From contig CAJTWX010000025.1 in assembly GCA_910580155.1 (NCBI GenBank), positions 1 to 19,825 of the forward strand: 19,825 nucleotides of DNA. Reading direction: 5' to 3'. The position numbers and the translations under genes were made by a program. This DNA is from an uncultured Alphaproteobacteria bacterium (GTDB taxonomy: Bacteria; Pseudomonadota; Alphaproteobacteria; RF32; CAG-239). Positions 14,475-19,825 of this stretch are shown one piece after another (within the stretch, counting starts at the first letter, position 1; each line of letters opens with the position of its first letter). The notes beneath the pieces were generated by a model. That model was not told the DNA's origin. It did not search any database and saw nothing but the letters and a program-made list of their open reading frames with translations.

Positions 14475-15572
14475 ATGTTTGAACAGGATAAAATTGATAC
14501 GGTTTCTGCCATTAACCGCCATAAAAACGAAGAAAAGAAAAACTCTTTTATTACCACAAAATTCAAGATTTTACAAAACAAAAAAGCTATGGCACAACTT
14601 TCATCAAACGATATGCTTCTGCTTTCAGAAGCTCTTGAGATTGAAAAAGGTTATTCAACCAAGCGTATGAAGGATCAACTGCGCAGTTTCGTGATGTTGC
14701 GTGCCGAAAAAGTGATTAAAGGCAAAATGCCTGCCGATGACGGTTTTGTCCGATTGGTCAGTATATATGGCAGCAATCAGCAGAAAAATTTTGTCTGTAC
14801 TCATTTCGCCCCCAAGCATCAGGAAAAACCAGAACCTGTTGATACCCCGCATACTGCAAAGGATACTGCTCCGAAAAACAAAACACCTAAAAAAAGCTGG
14901 CTTAAGCGGGTTTGGAAAGCAGCAGGAAAAGCTGCTGTTGTTGTTGGCGTTGCAGCTATGAGCCTTATCGGCGGCAAAGCTTTATTTAATAATTTTTCAT
15001 CAGATAAAACCTCGAAGAATGATAATAAAGAAACAACGTTTACCCCCAAACAAACAGTTGCTGTTACGCCGATTGAAGAACAAAAAAACAGAATAGAGGA
15101 GCAAGCTCCGGCTTCAGAAAAGCAAGATGCTGTTATAACCGAATTTCAAAAAGTATTTGATAACCTAAACAAAGCTTACAAAGACCGGTTTGATTCGGCT
15201 TTAGAAATCCATTTGGGAGCTGAAAAACGCGACCAGTTATATCAACAAATAGACAAGCTTGCAGAAGATGGCAAAATTGAGTTTAAAGACGGAACAACCC
15301 GCGAATGGTATGCTCACGCCTTTACGATGTATGCCAAAGTTTCCCCAAATTCTGACGGCGGAAAACTTATTGCCGGCTTGCTTGCAGGAGAAGATGTTGA
15401 CAAAACTGTTCTTAACGATTTGGTCATTAAAGCCAAGCGCGATGGAACGGGAATTTCTGGCACGGGCTCATATAGTGCTTTTGACAATGCTCCGCAGAAT
15501 CTGCAACAAAAACACATTCAAAACCGGCAAAACGTCATTTCTCTGGAAAAGCTGGTGCAAAAATCCCGCTAG
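14475..15572 (+). CDS. Single-pass membrane protein of unknown function
   Basis: A 365-residue protein that I cannot assign to a family. Residues 1-115 form a charged, helical cytoplasmic domain. Residues 116-147 are Pro/Lys/Thr rich. A single hydrophobic segment (about 148-170, KAAVVVGVAAMSLIGG) follows the positive stretch KKSWLKRVWK, suggesting N-in, C-out topology. Residues 171-225 are a low-complexity linker, and 226-365 a predicted periplasmic domain with helix-rich segments (EFQKVFDNLNKAYKDRFDSAL, KRDQLYQQIDKLAEDG). The start has GAGAGGGGA upstream and a good promoter and terminator surround the gene, so it is probably expressed. No neighbour suggests a pathway. Confidence 0.75.
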   Translation: MFEQDKIDTVSAINRHKNEEKKNSFITTKFKILQNKKAMAQLSSNDMLLLSEALEIEKGYSTKRMKDQLRSFVMLRAEKVIKGKMPADDGFVRLVSIYGSNQQKNFVCTHFAPKHQEKPEPVDTPHTAKDTAPKNKTPKKSWLKRVWKAAGKAAVVVGVAAMSLIGGKALFNNFSSDKTSKNDNKETTFTPKQTVAVTPIEEQKNRIEEQAPASEKQDAVITEFQKVFDNLNKAYKDRFDSALEIHLGAEKRDQLYQQIDKLAEDGKIEFKDGTTREWYAHAFTMYAKVSPNSDGGKLIAGLLAGEDVDKTVLNDLVIKAKRDGTGISGTGSYSAFDNAPQNLQQKHIQNRQNVISLEKLVQKSR

Positions 15573-15578
15573 ACTTTT

Positions 15579-15602
15579 GCTCCCTTTATCGGGAGCTTTT
15601 TT
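15579..15602 (+). terminator. Terminator of the 14475 gene
   Basis: Stem GCTCCC (15579-15584)/GGGAGC (15591-15596), loop TTTATC, then TTTTTT. The T-run overlaps the stop codon of the convergent HD-domain gene. Confidence 0.85.
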
Positions 15603-16116
15603 ATTTTTCTATATCGTTGATTATGGCTTTGCCGAGCACTGTTTGGATTTTTGATACAGCCGAACGGCGAAACTCGCTTAAATCTTTTTGCGGATATTTC
15701 TTTTCATAATCAAGTGACTGCACATACATATCTATTTTATCCAAATCTTGTGCCAGACGCGCTTCGGGGGTTTGATTTTTTTCATATTCTTCAAACAACA
15801 ATATTGCTTCTGGAAAATTTCCCTCTTCGGCAATTTTATCTATTGCTTTTTTTTCCAAAGTTATTTTTTGTGCGTATGCTTCATCGTGTGGGGGAATATC
15901 GCCGATGATGCTTTCAGCTAAATCGTGACATAAGCACAGCTTAATGACTTTATCCAAATTACACCCTATTTCCACTCTGTTGGACAAAGCTAGCGCCATT
16001 AAGGCCATCTGCCAACTGTGCGATGCTACGGTTTCCGGCGTTTCTATGCCTTCTTTCATCCAACCGGTACGGGGAAGGTGTTTTAATTTTTCGGAATATT
16101 CAAGTAATTTTTTCAT
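15601..16116 (-). CDS. HD-domain phosphohydrolase (YfbR/HDDC2-like)
   Basis: A 171-residue metal-dependent hydrolase. HD-motif residues are visible: His33 in TVASHSWQMA, His64-Asp65 in LCHDLAE, and an acidic DLDKID at 124-129 near the C-terminal ligand position. This arrangement with the RTGW segment (16-19) matches the YfbR/HDDC2 group, in which characterised members are 5'-deoxyribonucleotidases acting on dNMPs. The exact substrate here is inferred. The ATG at 16116 has AAGGAG 8 nt upstream and is preferred over an upstream in-frame ATG at 16149. It lies 35 bp downstream of a small thioredoxin-like gene on the same strand, so the two probably form an operon. Confidence 0.85.
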   Translation of the reverse strand: MKKLLEYSEKLKHLPRTGWMKEGIETPETVASHSWQMALMALALSNRVEIGCNLDKVIKLCLCHDLAESIIGDIPPHDEAYAQKITLEKKAIDKIAEEGNFPEAILLFEEYEKNQTPEARLAQDLDKIDMYVQSLDYEKKYPQKDLSEFRRSAVSKIQTVLGKAIINDIEK

Positions 16117-16151
16117 TGGAAATCTCCTTTTAACAATATCTAAATTCAAAA

Positions 16152-16406
16152 TTATTTTATCAATTTTAATTTTTGCAGTATGGTTTTTAATTCTTCTTTG
16201 GAAGACACGTTTTTGGTGTATACAACCTGATTATTAAAAACAACGTGCGGTTCGCTTACAATATTTTGCATTCGCAGGACTTTTGGCTCTGATATACGTT
16301 TTATTTCAAAGCTAATATTGCTCTCAAACATTGTTTCGTAAATTATTTCGTATACCCGCTCATAAGCTTCGTGCTTTTTATTGCAGTATATTTTAATATT
16401 TATCAT
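16152..16406 (-). CDS. Small thioredoxin-fold protein lacking the CxxC active site
   Basis: An 84-residue protein with the beta-alpha-beta plan of glutaredoxin-like thioredoxin_3 domains: IKIYCN at the start, a helix at 12-28, a second strand, then VSEPHVVFNNQVVYTKNV, which mirrors the usual cis-Pro strand (V-x-x-P-x-V-V-I-N-G) and is followed by SSKEELKTILQKL. The canonical CxxC after strand one is replaced by YCNKKHEAYERV, leaving one cysteine, so it is unlikely to be a classical dithiol oxidoreductase. The start has AAGGA 7-10 nt upstream. It precedes the HD-domain gene. Family placement is by pattern and moderately sure. Confidence 0.6.
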   Translation of the reverse strand: MINIKIYCNKKHEAYERVYEIIYETMFESNISFEIKRISEPKVLRMQNIVSEPHVVFNNQVVYTKNVSSKEELKTILQKLKLIK

Positions 16407-16548
16407 ACATCTTTCCTTTTTGTTTAATATTTTTTGACTCTAACACCTTATATGCGCTAAATAAATATTTAAAACAAAATGTGAAAATGCTATAATCCAT
16501 TATGTAAAACTGCTATTTTATACACAACCTACGGCTGTGGATAAAAAT

Positions 16549-16578
16549 AAAAAAAGGGAGCTTTCGCACCCTTTTTTT
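16549..16578 (-). terminator. Terminator of the Arg/His/Tyr-rich exported protein gene
   Basis: Stem AAAAAAAGGG (16549-16558)/CCCTTTTTTT (16569-16578). On the minus strand it follows the stop at 16585 and ends in a T-rich stretch. The 16407-16548 region between it and the thioredoxin-like gene holds no other clear feature beyond a short inverted repeat at 16523-16540. Confidence 0.7.
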
Positions 16579-16584
16579 CGATTT

Positions 16585-17268
16585 TTATAAGCTGTATGAC
16601 GCCTGATTACCATATTCATCATAGAAGCTTATCACCGCAAAACCATTGCCTGCATTGACATTGACAGTGGTGTGTCCGACCTCATATACGATATTTTGAT
16701 TCACATATAAATCAAGATTCGTATATTGATTACCGATTCGAATCTGTAACGCGCCGTTATAGCGTGTAAAAGACATATTGCCAATATCCAAACGCGTCGG
16801 CGCATTTAATGCTCCCCAGATATAATATCCGAGCATACTGTCAAAAAAGCGGTTGTAATAACGTTTATGACAGATGAAACGGTTTCTGTATCCGCCCCAG
16901 CTATACCAATACCAATCATTAAAATAGCAGTGATGACGATGATGGTAATAACTGTGGTGGCGATATACCGGTGCGGGTCTGCTATGGTAAACAGGCGGTG
17001 CCGGACGGCGATATCGTTCTGGTGAGACATAATTCCTGTCGCGATACGGCGTTTCCCTTTGACGGCTATAGCCGGAATGTTGCGGGCTGCTACGGCGCGG
17101 CGATACTGACTGTGGACGGCGGGAAGGACGGTTATTATCTCCCTGGCGATATCCGGAGCGTTGTTCGGTGCGATGTCCGCGGCGGCCTTCCGACCGTTCT
17201 CTTTGCGCGTAACCTTGAACTGCAAAGAGCATCATAACCAAAGTTATGATTAGCATTTTTCTGTTCAT
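16585..17268 (-). CDS. Arg/His/Tyr-rich exported protein of unknown function
   Basis: A 227-residue protein with a signal peptide (1-21, ending GYA before QRERS). Residues 22-100 are low-complexity and rich in Arg, Ser, Pro and Gln. Residues 101-140 are dominated by His, Tyr, Arg and Trp (HHSYYHHRHHCYFNDWYWY) with two cysteines, C113 and about C132. The final 70 residues look like a small beta-rich domain (ALQIRIGNQYTNLDLYVN, VNVNAGNGFAVISFYDEYG). It is probably periplasmic or surface-exposed. The His cluster could bind metal, but that is inference. I do not recognise the family. No Shine-Dalgarno sequence precedes the ATG, but a fair promoter is at 17300-17328. Confidence 0.7.
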   Translation of the reverse strand: MNRKMLIITLVMMLFAVQGYAQRERSEGRRGHRTEQRSGYRQGDNNRPSRRPQSVSPRRSSPQHSGYSRQRETPYRDRNYVSPERYRRPAPPVYHSRPAPVYRHHSYYHHRHHCYFNDWYWYSWGGYRNRFICHKRYYNRFFDSMLGYYIWGALNAPTRLDIGNMSFTRYNGALQIRIGNQYTNLDLYVNQNIVYEVGHTTVNVNAGNGFAVISFYDEYGNQASYSL

Positions 17269-17299
17269 ATATATATGTATTTAATTCTGTTGTATACAG

Positions 17300-17328
17300 A
17301 GAATACCATTTTTTTATATAGATGTCCA
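17300..17328 (-). promoter_or_regulatory. Candidate promoter of the 16585-17268 gene
   Basis: On the minus strand, -35 TGGACA (17328-17323), a 17-bp spacer, and -10 TATTCT (17305-17300), about 30 nt before the start codon. Confidence 0.5.
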
Positions 17329-17349
17329 GTATTTTATTATGAAAAAACT

Positions 17350-17475
17350 TTACAGCAAGAAACCAACTAATGCTGCTATTATGGCTACAGGAAGTGTAAA
17401 TATGACCAACGCGCCTTTCAGACCCATTTTTTTGAAAGCCAAGCGAAACAAATATATACTCATCATTGCGGTCAT
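17350..17475 (-). CDS. Possible 41-residue membrane peptide downstream of apt
   Basis: A short frame from ATG at 17475 to TAA at 17350 encodes a 41-residue peptide with an amphipathic basic start (MTAMMSIYLFRLAFKK) and a continuous hydrophobic segment of about 20 residues (LVIFTLPVAIIAALVGFLL), followed directly by the stop. An AAGG lies about 12 nt upstream, longer than ideal. It follows apt by 75 bp on the same strand with no clear terminator between, so it could be the last gene of an apt operon. The clean transmembrane pattern is the main support. I do not recognise it. Confidence 0.4.
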   Translation of the reverse strand: MTAMMSIYLFRLAFKKMGLKGALVIFTLPVAIIAALVGFLL

Positions 17476-17550
17476 ATAAAAATAAACCTTATAAAATTAC
17501 AAAAACAGCGGGAGAGTAACTGATATTTTTTATAATGTCAACCTCTTTTA

Positions 17551-18069
17551 TCAACATCGGATTAAACTGTATACGGGTATTGGCAGATTTGCCGCGGATG
17601 ATAACTGCTGCAATTCCAATAAAAATAAGGCTCCAACGGCTTCTGCCCCCACTTGTTCCACCAATCCGACCGCTGCCCTTACTGTTCCGCCTGTGGCAAG
17701 CAAATCATCCACCAGTAAAACTTTTTTACCTTTTTCAACAGCATCTTTATGCATTTCCAACGCATCAGTACCATATTCAAGACTGTACTCCTGACGCACT
17801 ACTTCTGCAGGCAATTTGCCCGATTTACGGATGAGAACCAGACCTTTTCCCATTTTGCAGGCCAACGGCGCCCCGAACAAATAACCGCGGCTTTCTATTG
17901 CCGCTATATAATCTATGTCCAGACCTTTAATCTGTTCATACATATTATCAATGATGCTTTGAAAAACTTCCGGCTCTTTCAGGGCTGTTGTTATATCTTT
18001 AAACATTATGCCTTGTTTGGGAAAATCGGGAATATTGCGAATGTGTTTTAAGATTTCTGCCGGTGTCAT
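17551..18069 (-). CDS. apt: Adenine phosphoribosyltransferase
   Basis: A 172-residue cytoplasmic enzyme of purine salvage converting adenine and PRPP to AMP and pyrophosphate. The PRPP-binding motif VLLVDDLLATGGT is at 117-129, the AIESRGYLFG segment at 57-66, RKSGKLP at 81-87 and EYGTDALEMH at 98-107. All are standard for APT, as is the N-terminal IPDFPKQGIMFKDITT. The start has AGGAG 9 nt upstream. It has its own promoter and is 120 bp downstream of a PRT-like gene on the same strand, but a terminator separates them. Confidence 0.96.
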   Translation of the reverse strand: MTPAEILKHIRNIPDFPKQGIMFKDITTALKEPEVFQSIIDNMYEQIKGLDIDYIAAIESRGYLFGAPLACKMGKGLVLIRKSGKLPAEVVRQEYSLEYGTDALEMHKDAVEKGKKVLLVDDLLATGGTVRAAVGLVEQVGAEAVGALFLLELQQLSSAANLPIPVYSLIRC

Positions 18070-18102
18070 TTTCTACTCCTATTTAAATACCTGTTTATTT
18101 TA

Positions 18103-18130
18103 TGTATATCTTCATTGCTTCAAAAGTCAA
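18103..18130 (-). promoter_or_regulatory. Promoter of apt
   Basis: On the minus strand, -35 TTGACT (18130-18125), a 16-bp spacer, and -10 TATACA (18108-18103). Confidence 0.5.
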
Positions 18131-18143
18131 TACGGAGAGCCAA

Positions 18144-18180
18144 CAAAAAAGACCGGCGTACAAGTGCCGGTCTGTTTTTT
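18144..18180 (-). terminator. Terminator of the PRT-like gene
   Basis: Stem AGACCGGC (18150-18157)/GCCGGTCT (18166-18173), flanked by an A-run (18144-18150) and a T-run (18175-18180). On the minus strand the A-run supplies the U-tail. Confidence 0.88.
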
Positions 18181-18189
18181 GAGCTTGTT

Positions 18190-18666
18190 TTAGAATTCAT
18201 CAGTGCTGACGAGCGCTGCGATTTCAACTTCATTTTCTTTGGCAAACTGCTCAAGGCGTTCGCGGGAATGCGAGATAAGACACAAAACGCTGACCTTACA
18301 ACCATAAGCTTTGATAGCGGCTATCTGTTTGGCAAGCTCGTGTCCGACACGGAAAGATTGCTTGATGAGCACAACTTCTTTGATGTTCGAGTGGTGCAAA
18401 TGCTTGATATTTTCAACCTCACCGGTTACGAGTGTGCGCACCTGAAGTGTTAAGGCCAGCTCGTTAATGAGTTTGCCTAAGTGGGTGTTATTACTACGGT
18501 AAGCGGGGATGAGGACACAAGCCTGAGGCTTTCCTTTGATTTGTTCAAGGACTGCCTTGATGACCTGACTGCGGAAGAGCTCGTCTTTTGACAAGTTCTT
18601 CAAGTCGATTTCTTTACCTTTTTCCGTTTTGTCAGCATAAAATGCAACAATTTCTTTTAATTCCAT
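18190..18666 (-). CDS. Phosphoribosyltransferase-fold protein without a PRPP loop
   Basis: A 158-residue protein whose order of elements resembles a type I phosphoribosyltransferase such as orotate PRT: ACVLIPAYRSNNTHLGKLI (49-67) in place of the usual GPA-x-GG-x-x-LA segment, a strand-turn-strand, then EVVLIKQSFRVGHELAKQI (97-115), where VLIVDDVxTTG would be, and finally CKVSVLCLISHSRE and VEIAALVSTDEF, which mirror the C-terminal strands and the L-x-x-x-DE-x end of OPRT. The two acidic residues and TTG of the PRPP loop are replaced by KQSFRVG, so catalysis is unlikely. Possible roles are regulatory or structural. No good ribosome binding site precedes the ATG. A TTGACA-type promoter may lie at 18715-18742. 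Confidence 0.65.
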   Translation of the reverse strand: MELKEIVAFYADKTEKGKEIDLKNLSKDELFRSQVIKAVLEQIKGKPQACVLIPAYRSNNTHLGKLINELALTLQVRTLVTGEVENIKHLHHSNIKEVVLIKQSFRVGHELAKQIAAIKAYGCKVSVLCLISHSRERLEQFAKENEVEIAALVSTDEF

Positions 18667-18714
18667 AATTGTACTTTTTTTACGTGAAACATAATGATAA
18701 ATTCTCTTGGAGTA

Positions 18715-18742
18715 ATTTGACAGAACAAAAGTTGTTTGTCAA
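18715..18742 (-). promoter_or_regulatory. Candidate promoter with inverted TTGACA boxes
   Basis: On the minus strand, -35 TTGACA (18742-18737), a 16-bp spacer, and -10 TCAAAT (18720-18715). The -35 has an inverted mate TTGACA at 18717-18722 on the plus strand, so the site is a TTGACA/TGTCAA inverted repeat that could also be an operator. Confidence 0.4.
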
Positions 18743-18768
18743 GCTTTTTTAAATTAACCCCTTTATAT

Positions 18769-18808
18769 AAAAAAGCAGACCGGAAAACGGTTTGTTTTTT
18801 CCAGTCTG
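18769..18808 (-). terminator. Strong terminator of small-RNA candidate C
   Basis: Stem CAGACCGGAAAA (18776-18787)/TTTTCC-A-GTCTG (18797-18808), with only one mismatch, followed on the minus strand by CTTTTTT. An alternative inner hairpin CAGACCG/CGGTTTG is also possible for the plus strand. Confidence 0.75.
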
Positions 18809-18981
18809 TTTTGAGCTTCGCAAAAGCTTCCCTGCACGCTTTTGTCTGCTCTAATTTCCTAATTTGTATGCAGTTTCCCGCACCTCTTTATGCCCTGACA
18901 CCAGTGGTTAAACCAGTCCGACATAAGAACAATATTTTAGCCAGAGGACAGCTAAAACGCCATTTAATATGCTATAGTAAT
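18770..18981 (-). ncRNA. Small-RNA candidate C (about 210 nt)
   Basis: This intergenic segment has no credible reading frame. On the minus strand it holds, in order, a 7-bp hairpin TTTTAGC/GCTAAAA (18957-18935), an imperfect arm CTTATG/CATAAAG with an internal TGGTT/AACCA (about 18930-18885), GAGC/GCTC (18851-18813) enclosing the perfect 7-bp stem CAAAAGC/GCTTTTG (18844-18821), and the strong terminator at 18808-18769. A promoter is predicted at 18988-19016, so transcription would start near 18981. I do not recognise 6S RNA, SRP RNA, tmRNA or RNase P RNA motifs in it. Confidence 0.5.
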
Positions 18982-18987
18982 ATATAA

Positions 18988-19016
18988 ATAATATTAAAAA
19001 ATCGTTATTAGGTCAG
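18988..19016 (-). promoter_or_regulatory. Candidate promoter of small-RNA candidate C
   Basis: On the minus strand, -35 CTGACC (19016-19011), an optimal 17-bp spacer, and -10 TATTAT (18993-18988). The -35 is only a partial match. 19017-19101 is AT-rich with no other feature seen. Confidence 0.4.
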
Positions 19017-19101
19017 CACAAAAAAAAATTGCTTACAAGTAAAAAAATGTTTTATTATACATTTATTTCCGCATTACTTTTTAAACGCCTTATTACATAA
19101 C

Positions 19102-19125
19102 GAAAAGCGCCCCTGATGAGGCGCT
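19102..19125 (-). terminator. Terminator of the radC-family gene
   Basis: Stem AGCGCC (19106-19111)/GGCGCT (19120-19125). On the minus strand it follows the stop at 19149 and ends in TTTTCG, a short U-tail. Confidence 0.65.
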
Positions 19126-19148
19126 GTGTAAAAAAAATGTGGATAATT

Positions 19149-19825
19149 TTAATGTTGCCAAAGCGAAACCAGATGTTCGCGAAAACTGTAGTAGCCGCGA
19201 GCGCTGATGATTAAGTGGTCATCTATAAACATATCCATCGTCTGCAGGGCTTTTATCAATTCTTTCGTCATTGCAATATCGGCTTTAGACGGTGTTGTAT
19301 CCCCCGAAGGGTGATTATGAACAAGAATAACGCCTTTGGCATTATATGTCAGCATTTTGGAGATAATTGTACGCGGGCTGATGACAACTGCATCCAACGT
19401 ACCGGAATTTTCGACCTCGTCACGCAGAAAACAGCCGTGCGTATCCAAATACATTATCAACGTCTGTTCCTGCCCTTCATAGCCGATACGGGTGCGGCAA
19501 TATTCGGCAATTTTCTTTTTATCACTTAAAATCGGGCCATCACGGTTTTCAAGATTTTCCCAGCAAATTTTATTTGAACAGGCGTGACATAATGCAAACA
19601 GCGTTGCCGTATTACTTCCGACTCCGGGAATATTCATCAATTCGGCTATCGGCGCTGCCAACACATTTGCCAAATTGGTATAATGACGAATAAGATTTTT
19701 TGCCAACGGTTTAACGTCTTTTCGCGGCAGTGCATACATTAATATCATCTCCAGAAGCTCATAGTCGGGCATAGAACGCCCCCTGTCCGATATAAAACGT
19801 GCTTTCAGCCTTTGGCGATGCCCTA
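19149..19825 (-). CDS. radC: RadC/UPF0758 JAMM-domain protein, 5' end outside the window
   Basis: The frame stays open to the window edge. Residues before the internal ATG at 19772 read GHRQRLKARF, the conserved RadC N-terminus, so the gene begins beyond 19825. A helix-hairpin-helix-like NIPGVGSNTA segment is followed by the MPN/JAMM domain with the metal-binding VHNHPSGDTTPSKADI (His-x-His and downstream Asp) and an upstream SGTLDAVVISPR strand. RadC proteins were once linked to repair and recombination; their actual function is unsettled. The terminator lies just downstream, and small-RNA candidate C follows on the same strand. Confidence 0.93.
   Translation of the reverse strand, partial: GHRQRLKARFISDRGRSMPDYELLEMILMYALPRKDVKPLAKNLIRHYTNLANVLAAPIAELMNIPGVGSNTATLFALCHACSNKICWENLENRDGPILSDKKKIAEYCRTRIGYEGQEQTLIMYLDTHGCFLRDEVENSGTLDAVVISPRTIISKMLTYNAKGVILVHNHPSGDTTPSKADIAMTKELIKALQTMDMFIDDHLIISARGYYSFREHLVSLWQH

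Noticed and set aside
16806..17237. Other-frame readings (139 and 88 residues) inside the Arg/His/Tyr-rich gene
   Set aside because: They are shadows of the biased codon composition; the annotated frame has a signal peptide, promoter and terminator.
18770..18981. 6S, tmRNA, SRP RNA or RNase P RNA
   Set aside because: The hallmark motifs (GGAAG-AGCA of SRP RNA, GAGGAAAGUCC of RNase P RNA, tmRNA acceptor and tag) are absent. 6S lacks a strict primary motif and is not fully excluded.

Overview
This 19.8 kb window reads as ordinary chromosome of a moderately AT-rich bacterium, most likely an anaerobic, low-GC alphaproteobacterium such as a gut or sediment Rhodospirillales-like lineage. Reasons: the HU and EF-Ts proteins look alphaproteobacterial, there is a Gram-negative autotransporter, and there is a HydE-type [FeFe]-hydrogenase maturase. 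The taxonomic call is inference from remembered family sequences, not from a search.

Left part (1-3.5 kb): 3' truncated prephenate/arogenate dehydrogenase (minus); an intergenic region with a palindromic dispersed repeat, a strong promoter and a structured, terminated RNA element just before a small HTH gene (plus); then the translation operon rpsB-tsf (minus), which has a good promoter and a long structured leader. Middle-left (3.5-8 kb): a 1275-residue autotransporter with a beta-helix passenger, then the HU gene, each followed by an intrinsic terminator, then a 57-bp tandem array of repeat half-elements. Middle (8-9.9 kb): an exported alpha/beta-hydrolase, flanked on both sides by repeat half-elements; a decayed-looking stretch with a small minus-strand ORF and a degenerate second copy of its start; a second promoter-RNA-terminator element before a small zinc-ribbon gene.

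Middle-right (9.8-12 kb): hydE and mnmA form an overlapping minus-strand operon with a clear promoter. The MnmA is unusual: it has a CxxC motif and lacks the usual second catalytic cysteine. Right part (12-18 kb): an ankyrin-repeat protein, a BPL_N-type amidotransferase-like protein, a single-pass membrane protein of unknown function, a two-gene unit of a redox-dead thioredoxin-like protein and an HD-domain phosphohydrolase, an Arg/His/Tyr-rich exported protein, a possible 41-residue membrane peptide, and adenine phosphoribosyltransferase. Far right (18.1-19.8 kb): a phosphoribosyltransferase-fold protein that has lost its PRPP loop, a roughly 200-nt intergenic segment with the marks of a small RNA gene (promoter, several hairpins, strong terminator), and a 5' truncated RadC-family gene.

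Most genes are housekeeping or single hypothetical genes with their own promoters and terminators. I see no CRISPR array, complete insertion sequence, prophage, tRNA or rRNA. The best candidates for something undescribed are the three terminated RNA elements (about 825-987, 9448-9577 and 18770-18981) and the altered active sites of MnmA and the PRT-like protein.
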